Source of the DNA: Prevotella sp. CAG:485
GTDB taxonomy: Bacteria; Bacteroidota; Bacteroidia; Bacteroidales; Muribaculaceae
Assembly (NCBI GenBank): GCA_000437495.1
Contig: FR897850.1
Span: 21,401-37,059, forward strand
DNA length: 15,659 nucleotides
Direction of reading: 5' to 3'
The notes below the pieces were generated by a model. It saw only the letters and a program-made list of their open reading frames with translations. It did no database searches and was not told the DNA's origin. Below, piece after piece: positions 1 through 5,736 of the stretch. The position numbers and the translations under genes are program-made. Numbering within the stretch: position 1 is the first letter of the stretch; every line of letters starts with the position of its first letter.

Positions 1-436
1 CGCCTTTGGTGGGTATGGCGGCCGCCACGGCGCTGCAGATCTGTGCGGTGAGGTTTTCCTGCACCTGAAGCCTGCGTGCAAAAGCATCAACTACTCGCGG
101 CAGTTTGCTCAGACCCACAATTTTGCCGTCGGGGATATAGCCAACGGTAACTCTGCCGAAGAAGGGCAGGATGTGGTGTTCGCACAGCGAGTAGAACTCA
201 ATGTCGCGCACAATGACCATTGATGAGCCGGTGTGTGAAAAGATTGCTTTCTGCATCAGCTCGTTGGCATCGAGATGATACCCGGCGGTAAGATCGAGCA
301 TGGCTTTGGCTGCCCTAACCGGGGTTTTTAGCAAACCTTCACGCTGAGGGTCTTCCCCAATCAGGCGGAGTATGGCTTCGTAATGCGACGCCAGTTCGGC
401 CACCAGCGCCGGATCGTGTGATTCTTTTCGGCTCAC
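1..436 (-). CDS. folE: GTP cyclohydrolase I (partial, C-terminus outside window)
   Basis: This enzyme converts GTP to 7,8-dihydroneopterin triphosphate, the first step toward tetrahydrofolate and queuosine precursors, in the cytosol. The reverse-strand translation shows the family core: an EDPQREGLLKTP segment near residue 30, then FYSLCEHHILPFFGR (the CEHH holds zinc ligands), then VGLSKLPRVVDAFARRLQVQE. About 145 residues are visible of a family usually near 190-220, so the C-terminal quarter, with the last zinc-binding Cys, lies beyond the window. The start is set at GTG 436-434: reading upstream in frame meets a stop at 463-461 with no ATG between, and the start lies one base after the stop of the SPOR gene. 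It is the last visible gene of the tpiA operon and probably shares its promoter. The identity is secure; the GTG start is inferred from the stop position. Confidence 0.93.
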   Translation of the reverse strand, partial: MSRKESHDPALVAELASHYEAILRLIGEDPQREGLLKTPVRAAKAMLDLTAGYHLDANELMQKAIFSHTGSSMVIVRDIEFYSLCEHHILPFFGRVTVGYIPDGKIVGLSKLPRVVDAFARRLQVQENLTAQICSAVAAAIPTKG

Positions 437-437
437 T

Positions 438-965
438 TTATCGTAAGATAACTGTACATTTCACTGTTCGCATTTCAGATGCGAATGACGGGAAAGCCCT
501 TTTAAGCTCCATGAGCGCTGCATTAGCCTCGGCGGCGGTGCGGAAATTGCCCACACGGCAATACCAATTGGGCGAGGTGGAGAAGGTGTAAATCTGACCG
601 CGGTATTTTGGGAAACGTGCTGCCACAGCATTGCCGCGGGCACGGGCGCGAGCCGCCAGCGTTGAGGGCGACGAACCGTCAGAGAATACCTGTATGCGCC
701 ATCCTTGCGCGCGGCCCACTTTGTGTTTGTGGGGCCTGGCCTGTTGCGGCTGGCTATGATGAGGCAGGCCGTTGATGATGAGGTTCTGCAACTCTTCGGG
801 CATGGTGATGTTTACCGTGCCTTCCGAGCTTTGCTCAATGGCTTGCTCAATGGGGTTTGAGGGCTGAGACTCCACCGGCTCTTGCGCGGCAGCGGTCATT
901 ACCTGAAAGAGTAATGCCACTACGGCGCAAAATGCGGCAGAGATATGTTTTTTCAAAGTAAACAT
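438..965 (-). CDS. Exported SPOR-domain protein
   Basis: A 175-residue protein with an N-terminal signal peptide (Lys-Lys, then a hydrophobic stretch, likely cleaved after TAAAQ near residue 28). A polar linker of about 60 residues follows, rich in Q, P and H. A C-terminal SPOR domain lies at about residues 88-172: it opens GWRIQVFSDG, has the WYCRVGNFRTAAEANAAL segment and ends in a beta strand. SPOR domains bind glycan strands stripped of stem peptides, so a periplasmic cell-wall role is expected; its partner is unknown. Its ATG shares one base with the tpiA stop (TGATG), and its stop sits one base before folE, so translational coupling is likely. The gene has no obvious metabolic link to either neighbour. 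The fold call is firm; the precise role is not. Confidence 0.85.
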   Translation of the reverse strand: MFTLKKHISAAFCAVVALLFQVMTAAAQEPVESQPSNPIEQAIEQSSEGTVNITMPEELQNLIINGLPHHSQPQQARPHKHKVGRAQGWRIQVFSDGSSPSTLAARARARGNAVAARFPKYRGQIYTFSTSPNWYCRVGNFRTAAEANAALMELKRAFPSFASEMRTVKCTVILR

Positions 966-1720
966 CAGTCGAAAGCGGCGATGATGCCCATGAAAGAATC
1001 GGCTTTGAGAGCGGCGCCACCAATAAGGCCGCCGTCAACATCGGGTTTGGCGAAGATTTCGGGAGCGTTTGCCGGCTTGCAGCTTCCGCCGTAAAGAATG
1101 GTGGTGTCGTCGGCCAGAGCCTCGCCATATTTTGCTGCAATGGCTTCGCGGATGTTTTTGTGCATGTCCTGAGCCTGGTCGGCAGTGGCAGTCTTACCTG
1201 TGCCGATAGCCCAAACCGGTTCGTAGGCAACAACTATCTTGGCGAAATCCTCGGCCGGAAGGCTGAAGAGAGCCTCAATCTGTCCGCGAACAACGGCGTT
1301 GTAAGAGCCGTCTTCGCGCTGCTCAAGCACCTCGCCAACGCAGAAGATAGGTTTCAGGCCGTTGGCCAGAGCCATCTTCACCTTTGCCAGAAGCTGCTCG
1401 TTGTTCTCGCCGAAATACTGGCGGCGCTCGCTATGGCCGATGATGACGTAACCGGCACCTGTGGAAGCCACCATAGAGGCGCTGATTTCGCCTGTGTAGG
1501 CACCTTTGTCGTGCTCGGAGCAGTTCTCGGCGCCGAGGCCAACTATATTCTGATCTATAACAGCGGCAACGGGGCAGAGATGCGTTGCGGGCACACAAAT
1601 AACTACGCCGCAATTAACCTTACGCCCTGTGAGGGCTTCGTTGATTTCCTTTGCCAAAGCGACACCTTCAGGTACTGTGGTGTTCATCTTCCAGTTGCCG
1701 GCTACAATCTTTTTTCTCAT
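965..1720 (-). CDS. tpiA: Triosephosphate isomerase
   Basis: This glycolytic enzyme interconverts dihydroxyacetone phosphate and glyceraldehyde 3-phosphate in the cytosol. The 251-residue length is normal for the family. The N-terminal GNWKMN carries the catalytic Lys (K11), IIGHSERR carries His (H96), and YEPVWAIGTG carries the catalytic Glu (E167) followed by the mobile loop 6. The phosphate-binding GGS and GGA segments are near residues 211 and 235. The ATG at 1720-1718 matches the usual N-terminus of the family and lies about 70 bases downstream of a good Bacteroidales promoter. It is the first gene of the tpiA-SPOR-folE operon. A long reading frame on the opposite strand over this gene is only its shadow. 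Confidence 0.98.
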   Translation of the reverse strand: MRKKIVAGNWKMNTTVPEGVALAKEINEALTGRKVNCGVVICVPATHLCPVAAVIDQNIVGLGAENCSEHDKGAYTGEISASMVASTGAGYVIIGHSERRQYFGENNEQLLAKVKMALANGLKPIFCVGEVLEQREDGSYNAVVRGQIEALFSLPAEDFAKIVVAYEPVWAIGTGKTATADQAQDMHKNIREAIAAKYGEALADDTTILYGGSCKPANAPEIFAKPDVDGGLIGGAALKADSFMGIIAAFD

Positions 1721-1743
1721 AGCTTTTACTCTTTTTAGCGTTG

Positions 1744-1784
1744 AGCGGCACGCACAGCGGCACTAACAACCCGTGCGTGCGGCT
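1744..1784 (-). other. Inverted repeat in the tpiA leader
   Basis: GCACGCAC (1748-1755) and GTGCGTGC (1773-1780) form a perfect 8-bp stem around a 17-base loop. Past one mismatch (1747/1781) three more pairs (1744-1746 with 1782-1784) can form. It lies at the 5' end of the predicted tpiA mRNA. There is no U run after it, so it does not look like a terminator. It may be a stabilising hairpin, an operator, or chance. Confidence 0.4.
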
Positions 1785-1794
1785 ATATTTGGCG

Positions 1795-1825
1795 CAAAGT
1801 TACTGCTTTTTGCCCGAATATCAAA
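1795..1825 (-). promoter_or_regulatory. Bacteroidales promoter for the tpiA operon
   Basis: On the minus strand a TTTG -33 box (1825-1822) is followed 19 bases later by a perfect TAACTTTG -7 box (1802-1795). This matches the Bacteroides sigma-ABfr consensus in both sequence and spacing. It predicts a leader of about 70 bases before the tpiA ATG. Confidence 0.8.
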
Positions 1826-2144
1826 ATACCCACCCCACTTATTATTATAAAATGCTCAACATGGGGCTCTCAAAGAATATCACCGGACCTATCCGAAAGC
1901 CAACTACGCCGTAAATAACGCCAAGACTATAATTTTACAAATATATAACTTTTCAAACGGTCATAATCGCATTTGCCCCCCTAAATGCCAATATTATGTT
2001 GTATAACATATAAAAATTGATTTGGTGCATATTGATTTTTTAATTACATCGAAAACGGTTTTAAGAACCTAAAACAAGAAATCTATCCATTATCCGTTCC
2101 TCCGGCGAAGGATAATTAATCAACAACCTAAAAAGAAGTGAGAC
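1826..2144. other. AT-rich divergent intergenic region
   Basis: No convincing gene was found between the tpiA promoter and the lipoprotein at 2145. The stretch is AT-rich and holds a perfect 6-bp palindromic repeat TATGTT-GTAT-AACATA (1995-2010) and a leader hairpin (2089-2116). No full TAnnTTTG box occurs on the plus strand; the nearest is TTGATTTG around 2018-2025, one base off consensus, so the promoter of the next gene is not identified. Confidence 0.5.
2089..2116 (+). promoter_or_regulatory. Hairpin in the leader of the 2145 lipoprotein gene
   Basis: ATTATCC (2089-2095) pairs with GGATAAT (2110-2116). Inside, TTC (2097-2099) pairs with GAA (2107-2109) after a one-base bulge, leaving a 7-base loop CTCCGGC. 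That gives 10 pairs ending 28 bases before the start codon, with no U run after it. It is a possible mRNA leader structure or protein-binding site. Confidence 0.4.
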
Positions 2145-2807
2145 ATGAAAACAAAAGTAGCCATAGCGCTGGCGCTTCTTGCCGCACTGTCAATAGCAGC
2201 GTGCAGCGACAATGACGAGTCAAAGCCAAAACCCGAACCGACGAAGCAGAAATACACGTTAGCCGACTCATACGTGATGCCGACGTCATTAAAATTCTTT
2301 TCGGATAGCGTCATATATCCCGACGGCACCAAGTACATCGAGATATGGATTGAGTTCTCCGGACAGCAAATCACTCCGGAATCTGACTCAGAGGCTTTCG
2401 ACAGAATTTCGCGCCTTTACGGCGACACGGCATGTACTTGGAAAGCAAAGGACAGGTGGCAAAAAAATGCGCGGATTTTCTTGGGCAATCCATTAGTATC
2501 TATAAAGGCTATAGCCGCCGATGACTCATGGGGAAATGATTATCCAAAAGGTGCTGATATATCAGAGATGTTCCTTCTCCGCCCTGTAAATGCCACAGAA
2601 TACATCAAAAGTGGCTATTTTAAAGCACTTGCAGAGTTAAACTTGGAGCGTATTCCCTACGTTAAGATGCCTCAGTGGCAGCCCGCCAATGGCTATGCCA
2701 TGGTCAATCACCTGATTTTTAATCAGATGAAACCGGGTAATAAATTCGACCTGAAAATGACATTCGCCAACGGAGAAGAGTTGGTGACAAAGGATTGCAA
2801 ACTGTAA
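2145..2807 (+). CDS. Hypothetical lipoprotein, probably surface-exposed
   Basis: I do not recognise the family of this 220-residue protein. The N-terminus is a lipoprotein signal: Lys at 2 and 4, a hydrophobic stretch, then the lipobox S-I-A-A-C with the lipidated Cys at residue 20. The next residues, SDNDE, are acidic, which resembles the lipoprotein export signal described for Bacteroidota and suggests display on the outer face of the outer membrane. The mature part (about 200 residues) is mixed polar and aromatic, with no catalytic motif that I can see. A leader hairpin precedes it and a strong terminator follows, so it is probably transcribed alone. The lipoprotein assignment is firm; the function is unknown. 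Confidence 0.75.
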   Translation: MKTKVAIALALLAALSIAACSDNDESKPKPEPTKQKYTLADSYVMPTSLKFFSDSVIYPDGTKYIEIWIEFSGQQITPESDSEAFDRISRLYGDTACTWKAKDRWQKNARIFLGNPLVSIKAIAADDSWGNDYPKGADISEMFLLRPVNATEYIKSGYFKALAELNLERIPYVKMPQWQPANGYAMVNHLIFNQMKPGNKFDLKMTFANGEELVTKDCKL

Positions 2808-2858
2808 GGATGCAAGTCCTCAGTAGCAGTTAACGAAAGAAATTCTTCTAAAGTTTAT

Positions 2859-2890
2859 GGCGGATTGACTCTTAATGGTGTCAATCCGCC
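2859..2890 (+). terminator. Strong hairpin terminator after the lipoprotein gene
   Basis: GGCGGATTGAC (2859-2869) and GTCAATCCGCC (2880-2890) form a perfect 11-bp stem with a 10-base loop. It is followed by AATTTTA on the plus strand. It lies 51 bases after the lipoprotein stop and before the amidase promoter, so it likely insulates the two units. Confidence 0.75.
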
Positions 2891-2935
2891 AATTTTATGC
2901 ATCGGCATTAACTTGCTCCGTTTGCGGAAACGGTG

Positions 2936-2967
2936 TTTGCACTGAGGCAAAAATTTTATTAACTTTG
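2936..2967 (+). promoter_or_regulatory. Bacteroidales promoter for the amidase operon
   Basis: A TTTG -33 box (2936-2939) stands 20 bases before a perfect TAACTTTG -7 box (2960-2967). The ATG at 2989 follows after 21 bases. This promoter lies downstream of an in-frame upstream ATG at 2875, so it decides the start of the amidase gene. Confidence 0.82.
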
Positions 2968-2988
2968 CAGTCCATATCTCCCATAAAA

Positions 2989-4719
2989 ATGAAGAACAAC
3001 ACTCTCAACATATTACTTTATAGCATTATAGCAGCAGTCATGGTGATAGTGGCCGGTGTGCCCGGCGCCATGGCCGCCAGGCAGAGCAAACAGAAGTTCG
3101 TGGTGGTGATTGACGCCGGTCATGGCGGCAAAGACCCCGGCGCGCAAGACAATGGCGTGAAGGAAAAGGATGTGAACCTCGGGGTGGCGCTGAAGCTCGG
3201 CGAGTTCCTGAAAAAGAATCTGAAAGACGTAAAGGTAATATATACGCGCGACAAGGATGAATATCTGACTCTGCAGGAACGTGCGGAGAAAGCCAATAAA
3301 GCCAACGCCAATCTCTTTATCTCGCTTCATGTGAATTCGGCCGATGCTGCCAATCCGCGTCGCATCAGTCTTGCCGGCTCGTCGGTGCATGTATTGGGAC
3401 AGAGCAAGGACCGCAAGAATGCCGATGTGGTAAAGCGCGAAAATTCAGTAATTAAGCTTGAGAAGGGGTATGCGGAGAATTATCAGGGCTTCGACCCCGA
3501 CAGCGACGAGAGCTACATCATCTTCGAGATGATTCAGAAACGCCAGCAGGAAAGGAGTCTTGACCTTGCGCAGGAGATTCAGAAGCAGCTGAAGACGGTG
3601 GCAGGACGGCGCACCCGAGGTGTTACGCAAGAGCCGTTTTGGGTGTTATGGGCCACCTCCATGCCGGCGGTACTTGTGGAAATGGACTTTATCTGCAATC
3701 CCAATTCAGCCAAATATCTGGCATCCGAAACGGGTCAGAACCGCATAGCCAAGGCTCTTTTCAACTCCATACGCACATATTACACTCAGGAGCTTGCTTT
3801 GGCCCGTGAGCCTAAGGCGACCCCGGAAGCTGAGGACGAGGAGATAAACATTGCCGACGGACAGACCTACGTGAGCGATGGATTTGCCATCATAGGCAGC
3901 AGTGTGTCGCCCGAACGCAAGGTAACGGCGTCGACAGGCGGCAAGACCTCCACTCGCCGCGTGGCAGGCTCCAGACGCCGGTCGGCAGCAGCGCGAGCCG
4001 CTTCGGCATCGCTGATACGCGAGCAGAAAGAGATGAATGTGCGCACTCACGCCGAGCCGGAAGCGCTGTCGGCAAAGAACGCTCAGAAGCCCCGCACCAC
4101 AGCATCGGCAAACACTGCGGAAATGACTGCGGAGAAGTCCTCCAAGCCCGACAAGAAGGGTAAGAATAAGTCGGCCAAGGCCGACAAACAGAAGCGGAAT
4201 AAGGAGAATCAGAGCGCCTCGGCAAAGAAGGCAAAGAGCAACAAACGCCGCGGACAGAAGGCGGTGATAGTAATGCCGTCGCAGGCTGCCGCCACAACTC
4301 AGACTGCTCAGACTGGTCAGACAGCTCAGACGAGTCAGACGAGTCAGACTGGTCGGACTGGTCGGACAAGTCAGACTGGTCAGACAGGTCAGACAAAGGG
4401 CACTGAGAAAGTAGAGGCCAAAGCAAGCCGCAAAGAATCTCAGACTGATGCTGAAATAAAGAGGGCTTTCCAAACGGATGTCAAGGTTCAGGCCAAGGCA
4501 GAGAAAAAGGTTCAAGCCAAGGCAGAGAAAAAGGCTCAGCCCAAAGATCCGGCAAAAGCCGAGGCGCCGAAGGCCGTAAAGGTACAGGCCAAGGCAGAGC
4601 CCAAGAAGGAGAAGAAAGCAAAGAATCAGGAGAAGCTCCCTCAGCCTTCACAAGCTCAGGCTAACGCTTCAGCCGTAAGCCACAAAGCCAAAAGGGCCCG
4701 TTTGAATAAGACTCATTGA
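2989..4719 (+). CDS. N-acetylmuramoyl-L-alanine amidase with long low-complexity tail
   Basis: A periplasmic zinc amidase (Amidase_3, AmiC-like) that cuts the bond between muramic acid and the stem peptide, used in cell separation and wall turnover. From ATG 2989 it has 576 residues. A signal peptide ends near residue 29. The catalytic domain spans about 36-270, with zinc ligands H45 (DAGHGG), E59 (VKEKD) and H114 (SLHVN), and catalytic E231 in VLVEMDFICN. The last 300 or so residues are low-complexity and rich in Lys, Ala, Gln, Thr and Ser, including an 11-unit [Q/R]-T-x repeat (438-470) and VQAKAEKK repeats from residue 500. The longer frame from ATG 2875 is rejected because that codon sits in the preceding terminator, upstream of the promoter. 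The next gene, an MCE protein, is probably co-transcribed. The tail is unusual and may be a wall or surface tether. Confidence 0.92.
   Translation: MKNNTLNILLYSIIAAVMVIVAGVPGAMAARQSKQKFVVVIDAGHGGKDPGAQDNGVKEKDVNLGVALKLGEFLKKNLKDVKVIYTRDKDEYLTLQERAEKANKANANLFISLHVNSADAANPRRISLAGSSVHVLGQSKDRKNADVVKRENSVIKLEKGYAENYQGFDPDSDESYIIFEMIQKRQQERSLDLAQEIQKQLKTVAGRRTRGVTQEPFWVLWATSMPAVLVEMDFICNPNSAKYLASETGQNRIAKALFNSIRTYYTQELALAREPKATPEAEDEEINIADGQTYVSDGFAIIGSSVSPERKVTASTGGKTSTRRVAGSRRRSAAARAASASLIREQKEMNVRTHAEPEALSAKNAQKPRTTASANTAEMTAEKSSKPDKKGKNKSAKADKQKRNKENQSASAKKAKSNKRRGQKAVIVMPSQAAATTQTAQTGQTAQTSQTSQTGRTGRTSQTGQTGQTKGTEKVEAKASRKESQTDAEIKRAFQTDVKVQAKAEKKVQAKAEKKAQPKDPAKAEAPKAVKVQAKAEPKKEKKAKNQEKLPQPSQAQANASAVSHKAKRARLNKTH
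4300..4398 (+). repeat. 9-bp minisatellite (11 units) inside the amidase gene
   Basis: Eleven consecutive in-frame 9-base units of the form CAG-ACN-NNN, two of them starting CGG, encode [Q/R]-T-[A/G/S], with the last unit reading Q-T-K. Because the unit is a multiple of three, copy-number changes would lengthen or shorten the protein without breaking the frame. Confidence 0.9.
4486..4533 (+). repeat. 24-bp tandem repeat encoding VQAKAEKK
   Basis: Two nearly identical 24-base units (4486-4509 and 4510-4533) each encode V-Q-A-K-A-E-K-K, differing by a synonymous change in the Gln codon (CAG/CAA). A decayed third unit follows, and a related V-Q-A-K-A-E-P-K copy occurs around 4578-4605. It lies in the basic tail of the amidase. 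Confidence 0.85.
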
Positions 4720-4770
4720 CAAAAAAACTAAAACCATAAGCACAACAACGCCACAGCCGTCATATCTGTT

Positions 4771-5685
4771 ATGAAGAAAAAGTTTATCAACAAAGAGGTG
4801 ATAATCGGTGCCTCAGTACTGGTAGCATTAGCGATACTCTTCTTCGGTATCGACTATCTGAAGGGCATCAATCTGTTCAAGCCGGTGAACTTCTATTACG
4901 TGAATTACGACCGCGTTGACGGCCTTGAAGTGGCGGCTCCGGTAACTATCGATGGCTACAAGGTTGGCCAGGTGCGCGACATAGAGTTCAACTACGAGCA
5001 TCCGGGCAAGATAAAAGTGTTGCTGGCTCTGGATCCGAAACTGCATCTGCCTCAGGGCACCAAAGCGGAAATCTCGCAGAGTCTGCTTTCCGGCGCCAGC
5101 ATTGCGCTGCATTTAGGCTCCTCCACAACGATGATAGAAAAGGGTGGCGAAGTGCCGCCAATGACGGCTCCCGACCTCATGAGCACCGTCAGCGACCAGA
5201 TTCTGCCCACCGTAAACAGCATTCTGCCGCGCGTAGATACGCTGATGTTCAACCTCAACACGCTCACCTCCCACCCGTCCATCTACTCGTCGTTAGGGCA
5301 TATTGAGGGCGTAACGAACAATCTCTATCACGGCACGGTGCTTCTCAATTCCACTTTAGGCAAGATTGACAGTTACACACCGGCCATGTACGGCCGCATC
5401 AACAATATCGCCAATAATCTCGACACCATAACGGGCGACCTCACTCACCTTTCGGGCACGCTGCGCGACCTGCCGCTCGACAAGTCGGTGCAGAACGTCA
5501 ATGAACTGACCGAAAGGCTGATAGCGTTCTCCAATACGCTCAACAATGAGAAATCTACGTTGGGTCTGCTGATGAACGACCCGCAGCTCTACAACAATCT
5601 CTGCAAGGTGAGCGCCAGTGTGGATTCGCTGATTCTCGACATTAAGAAAAACCCCAAACGCTACATTTCCATCAAGCTTCTTTAA
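4771..5685 (+). CDS. MCE-family (MlaD-like) lipid transport protein
   Basis: A 304-residue membrane-anchored substrate-binding protein of the MCE family, which carries lipids between the inner and outer membranes together with an ABC transporter. A short basic N-terminus (MKKKFINK) precedes one transmembrane helix (about residues 8-27). The MCE domain spans about 37-118 and includes YVNYDRVDGLEVAAPVTI, DGYKVGQVRDI and the LLSGASIALHLG segment. The remaining 180 or so residues are polar and probably helical, as in MlaD-like hexamers. It starts 51 bases after the amidase stop with no terminator between, so an operon is likely. The permease and ATPase partners (MlaE and MlaF types) are not in the window. 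The family is firm; the lipid substrate is unknown. Confidence 0.9.
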   Translation: MKKKFINKEVIIGASVLVALAILFFGIDYLKGINLFKPVNFYYVNYDRVDGLEVAAPVTIDGYKVGQVRDIEFNYEHPGKIKVLLALDPKLHLPQGTKAEISQSLLSGASIALHLGSSTTMIEKGGEVPPMTAPDLMSTVSDQILPTVNSILPRVDTLMFNLNTLTSHPSIYSSLGHIEGVTNNLYHGTVLLNSTLGKIDSYTPAMYGRINNIANNLDTITGDLTHLSGTLRDLPLDKSVQNVNELTERLIAFSNTLNNEKSTLGLLMNDPQLYNNLCKVSASVDSLILDIKKNPKRYISIKLL

Positions 5686-5731
5686 GAGTGTGTGGATTAG
5701 TATAAGGAAGAAAAGTAAGCACGCTCTTAAA
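5681..5731 (+). promoter_or_regulatory. Long-stem inverted repeat just upstream of dnaA
   Basis: Bases 5681-5692 pair with 5720-5731 in a 12-bp stem with one G-U wobble and a 27-base loop. It overlaps the MCE stop codon and ends 5 bases before the dnaA ATG. It has no U run after it, so it does not look like a plus-strand terminator. The 5' arm and loop contain TGTGGATTA (5691-5699), which matches the DnaA-box consensus TGTGGATAA at 8 of 9 positions. It could be a leader structure or autoregulatory site. Confidence 0.45.
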
Positions 5732-5736
5732 AAGAA

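Noticed and set aside
1160..1738. 192-residue plus-strand frame over tpiA
   Set aside because: It is a shadow of the strongly supported tpiA gene on the other strand.
2875..2988. N-terminal extension of the amidase from ATG 2875
   Set aside because: The ATG lies in the loop of the preceding terminator hairpin and upstream of the -33/-7 promoter (2936-2967); the signal peptide begins at 2989.
4300..4398. CRISPR-like array
   Set aside because: The units are 9 bases with no spacers and keep the reading frame; it is a coding minisatellite.
3706..4515. 269-residue open frame on the minus strand over the amidase tail
   Set aside because: It is antisense to a low-complexity coding region whose biased codons remove stops; the product is Leu/Arg/Ser/Cys-rich with no domain.
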